In this document: one piece after another, positions 25,533 to 34,552 of the stretch
Layout: each line of letters starts with the position of its first letter
How positions within the stretch are numbered: the stretch's first letter is position 1
Assembly (NCBI RefSeq): GCF_018388465.1
Contig: NZ_CP074404.1
Location: 2,294,001 to 2,358,000, forward strand
Origin: Cellulomonas fengjieae
GTDB lineage: Bacteria; Actinomycetota; Actinomycetes; Actinomycetales; Cellulomonadaceae
Length of the DNA stretch: 64,000 bases
Reading direction: 5' to 3'
The notes under the pieces: generated by a model
Database searches by the model: none
The model's input: only the letters and a program-made list of their open reading frames with translations
Told to the model about the DNA's origin: nothing
Translations under genes and position numbers: made by a program

Positions 25533-27092
25533 ATGACCGACTCCGCAGCGCCGACGCCCCCGTCCCCGCCCGCACTGCCCGGCCCGCCACCCACCTGGGT
25601 GGCGGGCCGCTCTGCTGTCCCGACGGTGCCCGGTCGGGTCTTGCGGGTCCTCGAGCCGTTCTGGGCCGAGCGGCGGCGGCCGGTCACCCTCCCCACGCTG
25701 ATCGCGAGCGGCGTGGTCGGCGTGCTCGGTGGGGTGCTGCTGGTGGGCCACCAGCCCGGGCTCGGCGCCGCGTTGGTCGGGCTGGCGGTGTGGGCGGCGG
25801 CCGCTCCGGCGCTCGTGCGCCGCCGCAACGCCGACGACCTGGTCACCGCGGCGCTGTCGATCGTCCTGTTCGCGGTGGTCGCCGTGCGCGACGCCGGCTG
25901 GGTGGTGGTGCTCTGCGCGCTCGTCGCGATGTGGACGGGTGTCGTCGCGGTGACGTCGTCCCGATCGGCGCCGGCCGCGGCGCTCGCCCCGCTGACCTGG
26001 GCGGCCGGGACCGCCCGGGCACTGCCGTGGGTGGCCAAGGGCGTGGGCGCCCTCGCGGGGTCGCGCCGCGGCCAGCTGCTGGTCGTGCTGCGGACCGCGG
26101 CCATCACCCTGGCCCTGCTCCTCGTCTTCGGGCTGCTGTTCGCGAGCGCCGACCGGGTCTTCGCCAGCCTGATGCCCCGGTTCGAGCCCGACATGCTGCC
26201 CGGGCAGGTCGTGGTCGGCACCCTCGTGGCGGTCGTCGCGGCGGCCCTGGCGCACCTTGCGCTCGCGCCGCCCAGCTGGTCGGACGCCCGCCTGGCGCCG
26301 CGGGGACCGGCGTCCCGTGGCGAGTGGCTGGTCCCCGTGCTGGCGCTCGACGCGCTGGTGCTGCTGTTCGTGATGGTGCAGGTCGGCGCGCTGCTCGGGG
26401 GCCACCAGCACGTGCTGGCGACCGCGGGCCTGAGCTACTCCCAGTACGCGCGCGAGGGGTTCGCGCAGCTCCTCGTCGTCACCGCGCTCACGCTGGTCGT
26501 CGTCGCAGTGGCGGCCCGTCGGGCGCCGCGCGCGACCGCGACCGACCAGCTCGTGTCCCGGCTCGCGTTGGGCGCCCTGTGCATCGGGACCCTGGGAGTC
26601 GTCGCCTCCGCATTGCGGCGGATGGACCTGTACGTCGACGCCTTCGGGCTGACCCGGCTCCGGCTGTTCGTCACGGTGGTCGAGATCGCCCTCGCGGCCG
26701 TCTTCGTGCTGCTCCTGGTCGCCGGCGTCCGGTGGCGCGGGCGCTGGCTCCCCCGGGCAGCCGTGCAGGTGGTCGCCGTCGCGATGCTCGGCCTCGCGCT
26801 GGTGAACCCGGACGCGCAGATCGTCCGGCACAACACGACGGCGGAGCTGGCCACCGACCTCGACGTCGACTACCTGGCTGGGCTGTCGGCCGACGCCGTG
26901 CCCGCCTTCGCCCGGATCAGCGGCCAACCGGCGCTGCGCTCCTGCCTGCTGGCTTCGGCGTACGTACCGCCCGATCCCGGCCTCGCCGACTGGAACCTGG
27001 GGCGCGAGCGCGCCACACAGGTGCTGGCCACCCAGGATCCGGGTACGAGCACCGCCTGCAGGCGGGACAGGTGGACGAGCGTCAGGCCGTGA
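25533..27092 (+). CDS. DUF4153/DUF4173-type membrane protein
   Basis: This 519-residue protein has a Pro-rich N-terminus (residues 1-30) and about eleven membrane helices, ending in a soluble tail of about 90 residues after VNPDAQIVRHN. The pattern matches DUF4153/DUF4173 membrane proteins of actinobacteria, whose function is unknown. ATG 25533 is favoured over 25524 because TAGCGT lies seven bases upstream (leaderless). The 3' end overlaps the convergent neighbour by 11 bases. Confidence 0.75.
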   Translation: MTDSAAPTPPSPPALPGPPPTWVAGRSAVPTVPGRVLRVLEPFWAERRRPVTLPTLIASGVVGVLGGVLLVGHQPGLGAALVGLAVWAAAAPALVRRRNADDLVTAALSIVLFAVVAVRDAGWVVVLCALVAMWTGVVAVTSSRSAPAAALAPLTWAAGTARALPWVAKGVGALAGSRRGQLLVVLRTAAITLALLLVFGLLFASADRVFASLMPRFEPDMLPGQVVVGTLVAVVAAALAHLALAPPSWSDARLAPRGPASRGEWLVPVLALDALVLLFVMVQVGALLGGHQHVLATAGLSYSQYAREGFAQLLVVTALTLVVVAVAARRAPRATATDQLVSRLALGALCIGTLGVVASALRRMDLYVDAFGLTRLRLFVTVVEIALAAVFVLLLVAGVRWRGRWLPRAAVQVVAVAMLGLALVNPDAQIVRHNTTAELATDLDVDYLAGLSADAVPAFARISGQPALRSCLLASAYVPPDPGLADWNLGRERATQVLATQDPGTSTACRRDRWTSVRP

Positions 27093-28701
27093 CGGCGGGC
27101 TCCTGCCGAGCCGCGGTCCGCGGTCGCGCGGCCAGGGTCACCAGTCCCAGGACCAGGAGCGCGACGACGAACACCCCGACCACGTACGCAGGCGTCGGCC
27201 GGTCCGCCAGCACGAGGGCCAGGCCGGCGAGGGAGATGACGACGACGCGCACCAGGACGCGCTGCTCGTCGAGCCACACCCCGACCGGACCGGTGCTGAT
27301 CGAACGCCGGTCACCCGCATCCCGGATCCACGCCGCAGCCCGGGAGCCGGACGCCCGGAGCTGGCGCGCCGCGGTCGTGTCCCCCGCCAGGAACGCCGCG
27401 AACGCGACGACCAGCCCGAGGACCAGGACGACACGCAGCTGGAGGCGGAGCAGCGAGACCGCCTGGTCGTAGATCGCGACGGCGGTGTCCACCCGCTGCA
27501 CGCCGGGCGGCAACGAGCCGGCGTACAGCGACCGGCCGATCACCAGCCCGAGCGCGAGGACCAGCATCCCGGCCGCCAGGGACAAGCCCGCGACCACGAG
27601 CGCCCGGGACCGGTGCCGCGCGGCCAGGACCCCGCCCGCGAGCAGGGCGAGCGCCAACCAGGGCAGGACCCCTCCCACGACGTCGAGGAACCGGTACGCG
27701 GACTGCAGCCGGACCAGGTCGGCGCTCGAGCCGATCGGGAAGGTCACGTTCACCGTCGGGATGCGGCTCGCGAGCGTGAACCCGGACTGCTCGAGCGAGG
27801 CCTTTGCGTCCTCCACGATCGGCGTGATGTCCAGGGTGAGCGCGCCGTTGCTGCTGATCTGCGCGAGCGCGTCCGGGTCACCCCGCAGGCTGGCCACGAT
27901 CTGTTCGTGCGCGACCCGGTTCGCCTCCTGCCAGGCATCCGCGAACGCGGCCGAGCTGACGATCTTGGTGACGTTCGTGCGGATGAACCCCGTGATCGCG
28001 TTCTCCAGCGGGGTCTGGAGCGACGTGGCCGCCTCGGAGACGACCGGTGGCAGGTCGAGCGAGGCCACCGCGTCCGTCGCCTGCGTGGTCAGCTGCCTGA
28101 CGTCCAGTGCCTCGACGACGGCCGTGGTGATCCGGCCCGCCACGGCCGACCGGACCAGCGGGTCCTCCGCGATGGGCGCCACCGTGTCGACGTAGGCGTC
28201 CGTGTCCACCACGAGCTCGCGCGCCCAGCTGCCGACCACGGCGACCGGCGCCAGCAGGGCGCCGAGCAGGACGAGGGCGACCGTGGCCGAGGTCCGGCCG
28301 CGCCCGCGCCGGGGATTCGGGCGCGGGCCTGGTTCCGCGCCCGCCGCCTGGGCCCGCAGCCGCGCGTTCTCGGTCTCCAGCAGCTGGAGCCGGGCCAGCA
28401 GGACCGCGCGCTCCTCCGTCGGGGACGAGACGGGGACGTCGACGTCGATGGACGCGGGAAGCCCGGCCGTGTCCTGCTGTGCGTCGGCGACGGACTCGGT
28501 CGTGTCGGCCTCGTCCACGGCGTCCACCGGACCCGTGTCCTGCGGGGTCCTCTCGTCCGGGATGACGGACCGCGACGCCGTCTCCGGCAGGTCGGGCAGG
28601 CCCGGCAAGTCCTGCGCCTCGGCGTCGTCGGGCCGGGGTGCGGCCGTCGGCCCCGGCCGGGTCTCGCGCGGTGGGCGTGACGACGGCTTCTTCTCGACCA
28701 C
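27082..28701 (-). CDS. actinobacterial multi-pass membrane protein with extracellular helical domain
   Basis: The protein has 539 residues. The first 140 are disordered and acidic/Pro-rich and include a short coiled coil (LLARLQLLETENARLRAQ). A membrane helix follows (VALVLLGALLAPVAVVG), then an extracytoplasmic helical domain of about 200 residues and about five C-terminal membrane helices. No enzymatic motif seen; I do not recognise a named family. GTG 28701 is chosen because GGGAGGGG lies five bases upstream; an in-frame ATG at 28749 is the alternative. Confidence 0.7.
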   Translation of the reverse strand: MVEKKPSSRPPRETRPGPTAAPRPDDAEAQDLPGLPDLPETASRSVIPDERTPQDTGPVDAVDEADTTESVADAQQDTAGLPASIDVDVPVSSPTEERAVLLARLQLLETENARLRAQAAGAEPGPRPNPRRGRGRTSATVALVLLGALLAPVAVVGSWARELVVDTDAYVDTVAPIAEDPLVRSAVAGRITTAVVEALDVRQLTTQATDAVASLDLPPVVSEAATSLQTPLENAITGFIRTNVTKIVSSAAFADAWQEANRVAHEQIVASLRGDPDALAQISSNGALTLDITPIVEDAKASLEQSGFTLASRIPTVNVTFPIGSSADLVRLQSAYRFLDVVGGVLPWLALALLAGGVLAARHRSRALVVAGLSLAAGMLVLALGLVIGRSLYAGSLPPGVQRVDTAVAIYDQAVSLLRLQLRVVLVLGLVVAFAAFLAGDTTAARQLRASGSRAAAWIRDAGDRRSISTGPVGVWLDEQRVLVRVVVISLAGLALVLADRPTPAYVVGVFVVALLVLGLVTLAARPRTAARQEPAVTA

Positions 28702-28902
28702 GGGGTCCCCTCCCCAGAACGGCGTGCGCGCCTGCGACTCGTCGAGCATGGCAGCCGCTCGGTCCCGGCGCGACGGTCTGCCGAGACGACGTGGCCGGTC
28801 ACCCGGCGAGATCACGTGCGGCGGCCCGTGCGACCGGTACGGTGCCCCCCGAGACGTCCGACACCCGCGAGCCCGCTCGCCCACCCTGAGCCGAGGGACC
28901 CG

Positions 28903-30108
28903 ATGCCGAACCGATCCGCCCCACCGGTCGTGCTGCCCGCGACCGACCCGCGCAAGCCGCCGCTGTGGCTGCCGCGCGCGCTCGTGATGACCGCCTTCGC
29001 GGTGTTCGTCGCGGTGGCCGTGTGGCGGGCGCTGGGCATGCTCAGCAACGTCATCTTCATCATCGTGATCTCGTGGTTCCTGTCCCTGGCGATGGAGCCG
29101 CTGATCCGCTGGCTCGTCGCGCACGGCGTCCGGCGCACGCGCGCCACCGGGATCGTCATGCTCGGCGCCCTGGTCCTGATCGGCGTCGTGATCGCCCTCT
29201 TCGGCGGGTTGTTCATCACCCAGGTGATCGCGCTCGCGCAGTCGCTGCCCGACGTCTACGACCAACTGGTCGTCCGGGTCGACGAGTCGTTCGGCTTCCA
29301 GCTGCCCGAGGTCGACGAGCTGCTGGTCAACCTCGGCGACCACTGGCAGGAGCTGGCACCCGGCCTGCTCGGCATCGGCACCTCGATCGTCGGCGGCCTG
29401 TTCACCTTCACGTCCGTCCTCCTGGTCGTCTACTACATGGCCAGCGCGGGACCGCGGTTCCGCGCCTCCATCTGCCGCCTCCTGGCCCCTGCCCGGCAGC
29501 GCGAGATCCTGCGGCTGTGGGAGGTCTCGCAGGAGAAGGTGGCCGACTTCATCAACTCGCGGATCGTGCTCGCGGCGCTCTCCACCGCGATCACCTTCGT
29601 CTTCCTCACCGTGCTGGGCATCCCGTACGCGCTGCCCCTGGCCGCGTTCACCGGCGTGGTCTCCCAGTTCGTGCCCACGATCGGTACCTACATCGGCGGC
29701 GCTCTGCCCATCGCGGTGGCCCTGACGGTCTCGCCCGTCAAGGGTCTGCTGACGCTCGCGTTCATCGTCGGGTACCAGCAGGTGGAGAACCTGCTGTTCG
29801 CCCCGAAGGTCTCGGCCCGCTCCATGGAGATCAACCCCGCGGTCGCGTTCCTCGCGGTCATCGGGTTCGGCGCGGTCTTCGGGCCGATCGGCGCGTTCCT
29901 CGCCCTGCCCGTCGCGGCCACGATCCAGGCGGTGTCGTCCACGTACATCCGCCGCCACGAGCTCGTCGACGACGAGCTGTTGCGGGAGGACGACAAGGAC
30001 GCGTCGGCGAAGGACGAGGACGGCGACGCCGAGGCGGCCGACGACCGCACCGGCGACCGCTCCGGTGACCGCACCGGCGAGGACGAGCGCCCGGTCGCTC
30101 AGCCGTAG
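28903..30108 (+). CDS. AI-2E family transporter (UPF0118)
   Basis: This 401-residue protein has eight or so membrane segments in the AI-2E order: two N-terminal hairpins, a soluble section (residues about 120-180), then GIPYALPLAAFTGVVSQFVP, TIGTYIGGALP and a closing pair ending in FGPIGAFLALPVAA. The tail (about 60 residues) is highly acidic. The family includes TqsA and many members of unknown substrate, and some act as Na+/H+ antiporters. Its stop overlaps the convergent glnE gene by 10 bases. Confidence 0.8.
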   Translation: MPNRSAPPVVLPATDPRKPPLWLPRALVMTAFAVFVAVAVWRALGMLSNVIFIIVISWFLSLAMEPLIRWLVAHGVRRTRATGIVMLGALVLIGVVIALFGGLFITQVIALAQSLPDVYDQLVVRVDESFGFQLPEVDELLVNLGDHWQELAPGLLGIGTSIVGGLFTFTSVLLVVYYMASAGPRFRASICRLLAPARQREILRLWEVSQEKVADFINSRIVLAALSTAITFVFLTVLGIPYALPLAAFTGVVSQFVPTIGTYIGGALPIAVALTVSPVKGLLTLAFIVGYQQVENLLFAPKVSARSMEINPAVAFLAVIGFGAVFGPIGAFLALPVAATIQAVSSTYIRRHELVDDELLREDDKDASAKDEDGDAEAADDRTGDRSGDRTGEDERPVAQP

Positions 30109-33100
30109 AAGACGCGCTCGACCACCGCGCGGCAGCGCCGTGCGGTCCGCAGGTAGTCCTGCTCCAGCTCGCCGCCCGAGCCGGCGGGGTAGCCGACGAC
30201 GCGGGCCAGCCCGGCGAGCGCCTGGCGGTCGTGGGGCAGCACGTCCGCGTGCGCTCCGCCGCGCCCGGTCCACAGGACGTTGGCGTCCCGCAGCCGGCTC
30301 GCCAGCAGCCACGCCTCCGTGAGCACGCGGGCGTCGTCGGCACCGAGAAGTCCCGCGTCCGCCGCGGCCTCGAGCGCCTCGAGCGTCGCGGTCGTGCGCA
30401 GCGTCGGCACCTCGTGCGCGTGCCGCAGCTGCAGGAGCTGGGCGGTCCACTCGACGTCGGAGATGCCACCGCGGCCCAGCTTGAGGTGCCGGGCGGGCTC
30501 GACCCCCCGCGGGAGCCGCTCGGCCTCGACCCGTGCCTTGATCCGGCGCACCTCGCGCTCCACCGCCGGGTCGACCCCGCCGACGGGGTAGCGCAGCGGG
30601 TCGATCAGCTCGACGAACCGTCGGCCGAGCTCGTCGTCACCCGCCGCCGGCCGGGCCCGCAGCAGCGCCTGGCTCTCCCACGGCGACGCCCAGCGCTCGT
30701 AGTACTCGGCGTACGAGTCGAACGAGCGGACCAGCGGTCCGTTGCGTCCCTCGGGGCGCAGGTCGGCGTCCACCTCGAGGGCGGGCTCCGGCCCGACCGA
30801 GCCGAGCAGGGTCCGCAGCCGAGTCGTGACCTGCAGCGCGAAGTCCTGGGCCACCAGCGGGTCGGCGCCCTCGTGCGGGTCGTGCACGAACAGGACGTCG
30901 GCGTCCGAGGAGTACCCCATCTCCGCGCCGCCCCACCGGCCCATGGCGACCACGAGCAGACGCGTGGGACTCGCGTCCAGGCCCTTCTCCTCACGCACCA
31001 CCCACTCCGCGACCCGGAGGGCTCCGGCGACGACCACGTCCGCCGCAGAGCTCAGGCTCCGGGACGTGCGCTCCCCCGTGACGACGCCGAGGACGTCGGC
31101 GGCGGCGGTGCGTGCCAGCTCGCGCCGGCGCAGCCCGCGCAGCGCCGTGAGGGCCGCGACCTGCTCGTCGGACCGCGTGAGGATGGCGTCCGCCTCGGCG
31201 GTCAGGCGCTCGACCGAGCGCGGCAGCAGATCGGTGTCGTCCGCCAGCCACGTGACCGACTCGGGAGACCGGGTCAGGGCCTCGGCGACGTAGCGCGACG
31301 TCGACAGCACCTGGGCCAGGCGGCGGGCCGCCGTCCCGGAGTCCCGCAGGAGCTTGAGGTACCAGTGCGTCGTGCCGAGCTCGTCGGAGAGCCGCCGGAA
31401 CGCCAGCAGGCCGCCGTCGGGATCGGCACCGTCGGCGAACCACCCGAGCATGACCGGGAGCAGCTGGCGCTGGATGGCCGCCCGGCGGGACACCCCCTCC
31501 GTGAGCGCCGCGATGTGCCGCATGGCGCCTGCGGGGTCCGTGTAGCCGATGGCCGCCAGCCGCGCCTTGGCGGCCTCCGGCGCGAGGCTCGCCTCGGCGG
31601 TCGACAGCTCGGCGGTGGCCGGGAGCAGCGGCCGGTAGAACAGCTCCTCGTGCAGACCGCGCACCTCACGACGCGTCGTCCGCCAGCGCTCGAGCAGGCC
31701 CTCGGCGCCCTCGGCCCGCATGCCGATCGAACGCGCGAGCCGGCGCAGGTCGGGCTCGGCCGTCGGCAGCAGGTGCGTGCGGCGCAACCGGTACAGCTGG
31801 ATCCGGTGCTCGAGCACGCGCAGCAGGCGGTAGCAGACGGCGAGCTGCGCAGCGTCGGTACGGCCGACGTACCCGCCCGCGGCCAGCGCCGCAAGGGCGG
31901 TCAGCGTGCTCGGGCTGCGGATGGACTCGTCGGCGCGCCCGTGCACCAGCTGGAGCAGCTGCACGGTGAACTCGACGTCGCGCAGACCGCCCACGCCGAG
32001 CTTGAGCTCCCGGTCCGCCTCGGCGGCGGGGAGATGACCCTCCACCCGCCGGCGCATGGCCTGGGAGTCCTCGACGAAGTGCTCGCGCGTCACGGCGCTC
32101 CACACGAACGGCTGGGTCATGGCCACGTACTCGCGGCCGAGCGCCTCGTCGCCCGCGAGCGGTCGCGCCTTGAGCAGCGCCTGGAACTCCCACGTCTTGG
32201 CCCAGCGCTCGTAGTACGCCTTGTGGCTGGCGAGCGTGCGGACCAGGGGGCCGTCCTTGCCCTCGGGCCGCAGCGCGGCGTCGACCGGCCAGAGCGCCGG
32301 CTCGGTCGACGGCGTCGAGCACGCGCGGGCCAGGCCCGCGGCGAGCCGCGACCCCGCGGCGAGCGCCTCCGCCTCGTCCACGCCCTCGACAGGCTCCGCC
32401 ACGAACACGACGTCGACGTCGCTCACGTAGTTCAGCTCACGGCCGCCGCCCTTGCCCATGCCGATGACCGCGAGCCGGACGCCACGGCCGTGGTCGTCCA
32501 GGTCCGCACGGGCCAGCGCGAGCGCCGCCTCGAGCGCGGCACCGGCCAGGTCGGCGAGCGCGGCCGCCACCGCCGGCATCCGGGTGAGCGGGTCGGTGCA
32601 CGTCAGGTCGGTGGCTGCGATCCGCAGCAGCCGCGACCGGTAGGCCAGCCGCATGGCGTCCGTACCGGCGGCGCCGGCGAGCGTGGCCACGGGGACGTCC
32701 GCGTCGGCGTCGGCGCCGACGGCCGCCAGGAGCTCCGCCCGGACGGTACGCACGGGGACCCCGGTGCCCGGGGCGTCGTCGAGCAGGACCCGCAGGTTCT
32801 GCGGGTGGGCGACGAGCGTGTCGCCGAGCGCGACGGAGGCGCCGACCACGGCCAGCAGCCGCGCCCGTGGCGGGCCGTCCTGCAGGAGGATCTCGCGCAG
32901 GATCGCGATCAGCCGGCGGTCGCCGACGACGGCGCCGGCCAGCTTGGCCAGCGCGAGCAGCGCCTGGTCGGGGTCCGCGACGTCCGCCAGGGGCGCGATG
33001 AGGACGTCCGCGGGTTCCTCGACGACCTCGAGCAGGGCGGCGTCACCGAGCAGCCGCTCGGCCCGCCGGGCATCGGTGACGCCGACCCGCGTCAGCCGGG

Positions 33101-33137
33101 CGGCCAGCGTGGAGCCGCGCACCGGGGCCCCCGTCAC
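30099..33137 (-). CDS. glnE: bifunctional glutamine synthetase adenylyltransferase/deadenylyltransferase
   Basis: This 1012-residue protein has two nucleotidyltransferase domains. The N-terminal (deadenylylating) domain shows LNYVSDVDVVFV and the C-terminal (adenylylating) domain MGYSSDADVLFV; each carries the DxD metal site. Each is followed by a helical GlnD-UR-like domain. It modifies glutamine synthetase on a conserved Tyr in response to nitrogen status. The GTG start overlaps the glnA stop (GTGA, 33134-33137), so expression is coupled. The neighbouring glnA lacks the usual modified site, so the main target is probably a second GS elsewhere. Confidence 0.92.
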   Translation of the reverse strand: MTGAPVRGSTLAARLTRVGVTDARRAERLLGDAALLEVVEEPADVLIAPLADVADPDQALLALAKLAGAVVGDRRLIAILREILLQDGPPRARLLAVVGASVALGDTLVAHPQNLRVLLDDAPGTGVPVRTVRAELLAAVGADADADVPVATLAGAAGTDAMRLAYRSRLLRIAATDLTCTDPLTRMPAVAAALADLAGAALEAALALARADLDDHGRGVRLAVIGMGKGGGRELNYVSDVDVVFVAEPVEGVDEAEALAAGSRLAAGLARACSTPSTEPALWPVDAALRPEGKDGPLVRTLASHKAYYERWAKTWEFQALLKARPLAGDEALGREYVAMTQPFVWSAVTREHFVEDSQAMRRRVEGHLPAAEADRELKLGVGGLRDVEFTVQLLQLVHGRADESIRSPSTLTALAALAAGGYVGRTDAAQLAVCYRLLRVLEHRIQLYRLRRTHLLPTAEPDLRRLARSIGMRAEGAEGLLERWRTTRREVRGLHEELFYRPLLPATAELSTAEASLAPEAAKARLAAIGYTDPAGAMRHIAALTEGVSRRAAIQRQLLPVMLGWFADGADPDGGLLAFRRLSDELGTTHWYLKLLRDSGTAARRLAQVLSTSRYVAEALTRSPESVTWLADDTDLLPRSVERLTAEADAILTRSDEQVAALTALRGLRRRELARTAAADVLGVVTGERTSRSLSSAADVVVAGALRVAEWVVREEKGLDASPTRLLVVAMGRWGGAEMGYSSDADVLFVHDPHEGADPLVAQDFALQVTTRLRTLLGSVGPEPALEVDADLRPEGRNGPLVRSFDSYAEYYERWASPWESQALLRARPAAGDDELGRRFVELIDPLRYPVGGVDPAVEREVRRIKARVEAERLPRGVEPARHLKLGRGGISDVEWTAQLLQLRHAHEVPTLRTTATLEALEAAADAGLLGADDARVLTEAWLLASRLRDANVLWTGRGGAHADVLPHDRQALAGLARVVGYPAGSGGELEQDYLRTARRCRAVVERVFYG

Positions 33138-34471
33138 AGCACCGGGAGGAACCGCCGCAGCTCGTACGGCGTGACCTGCTTGCGGTACTCCCCCCACTCC
33201 TGGCGCTTGTTGCGCAGGAAGTAGTCGAAGACGTGCTCGCCCAGGGTCTCGGCCACGAGCTCCGAGCGCTCCATGATCGAGATCGCCGCGTCCAGCGACG
33301 TCGGCAGAGGTTCGATGCCCAGTGCCCGGCGCTCGGCGTCGGTGAGCTCCCACACGTCGTCCTCGGCGCCCTCGGGCAGCTCGTAGCCCTCCTCGACGCC
33401 CTTGAGCCCGGCGGCCAGCATGAGCGCGAAGGCGAGGTACGGGTTGGTGGCCGAGTCGACCGCGCGGTACTCGATGCGGCTGGAGTTGCCCTTGCCGGGC
33501 TTGTACATCGGCACGCGCACCAGCGCGGAGCGGTTGTTGTGGCCCCAGCACACGTAGCTCGGCGCCTCGGCGCCTCCCCACAGGCGCTTGTAGGAGTTCA
33601 CGAACTGGTTGGTCACGGCGGTGATCTCGGCCGCGTGCCGCAGCAGGCCGGCGATGAACGAGCGCGCAGTCTTGGACAGCTCGAGGTGTCCGCCGGGCTC
33701 GTGGAACGCGTTGCGGTCGCCCTCGAACAGCGACAGGTGCGTGTGCATCCCCGAGCCGGGCTGGTCGGCCAGCGGCTTGGGCATGAAGCTGGCGAAGACG
33801 CCCTGCTCGAGCGCGACCTCCTTGACCACCGTGCGGAACGTCATGATGTTGTCGGCCGTGGTCAGCGCGTCGGCGTAGCGCAGGTCGATCTCGTTCTGGC
33901 CGGGTCCGGCCTCGTGGTGGGAGAACTCCACCGAGATGCCCATGGACTCGAGCATCGTGATCGCCGCGCGTCGGAAGTCGTGCGCCGTGCCGCGCGGCAC
34001 GTGGTCGAAGTAGCCGCCCTGGTCCACCGGGACCAGGGGCTGCGTCGGGTCCGCCGGGGCGTCGAAGAGGTAGAACTCGACCTCGGGGTGCGTGTAGAAC
34101 GTGAACCCCTTGTCGGCGGCCTTGGACAGCGCGCGCTTGAGCACCGTGCGCGAGTCCGCGAGCGACGGCTCGCCGTCGGGCGTCAGGAGGTCGCAGAACA
34201 TCCGGGCGGTGCCGTGCCGTTCACCCCGCCAGGGCAGGATCTGGAACGTCGAGGGGTCCGGCTTGGCGATCATGTCCGCCTCGTAGACCCGGGTCAGCCC
34301 CTCGATGGCGCTGCCGTCGAAGCCGATGCCCTCCGAGAAGGCGGCCTCGAGCTCGGCGGGGGCTACCGCCACCGACTTCAGGATCCCGAGCACGTCGGTG
34401 AACCAGAGACGGATGAAGCGGATGTCCCGCTCCTCGACCGTGCGGAGCACGAACTCCTGCTGCCTGTCCAT
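33134..34471 (-). CDS. glnA: glutamine synthetase type I, short GlnA2-like form
   Basis: This 445-residue protein has the type I GS motifs FTDVLGILKSV, GFDGSAIEG, PEVEFYLF, GPGQNEIDLRYA, KPLADQPGSGMHTHLSL and SSRIEYRA. It condenses glutamate and ammonia with ATP. The NLYDLP-type adenylylation loop is missing near the C-terminus, as in GSI-alpha enzymes. Gene order glnA2-glnE is typical of actinobacteria, where GlnA2 sits beside glnE. ATG 34471 is preferred to 34480 since homologues begin MDRQQEFVLR. It is divergent from nadE. Confidence 0.92.
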   Translation of the reverse strand: MDRQQEFVLRTVEERDIRFIRLWFTDVLGILKSVAVAPAELEAAFSEGIGFDGSAIEGLTRVYEADMIAKPDPSTFQILPWRGERHGTARMFCDLLTPDGEPSLADSRTVLKRALSKAADKGFTFYTHPEVEFYLFDAPADPTQPLVPVDQGGYFDHVPRGTAHDFRRAAITMLESMGISVEFSHHEAGPGQNEIDLRYADALTTADNIMTFRTVVKEVALEQGVFASFMPKPLADQPGSGMHTHLSLFEGDRNAFHEPGGHLELSKTARSFIAGLLRHAAEITAVTNQFVNSYKRLWGGAEAPSYVCWGHNNRSALVRVPMYKPGKGNSSRIEYRAVDSATNPYLAFALMLAAGLKGVEEGYELPEGAEDDVWELTDAERRALGIEPLPTSLDAAISIMERSELVAETLGEHVFDYFLRNKRQEWGEYRKQVTPYELRRFLPVL

Positions 34472-34539
34472 GCGGTACATCCTGCCTGATGAACGGCCCG
34501 GCGCAGGGTCGTTGTCCGGGGCGGGTCGCCCGAGATGGT

Positions 34540-34545
34540 TAGGCT
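34540..34545 (+). promoter_or_regulatory. -10 box, leaderless promoter of nadE
   Basis: TAGGCT ends seven bases before ATG 34553. Confidence 0.5.
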
Positions 34546-34552
34546 CGGCCAC

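Noticed and set aside
27082..30450. 1122-codon minus-strand frame
   Set aside because: Only the part from about 28701 to 27082 is a real membrane protein gene; the upstream part is antisense of the AI-2E transporter.
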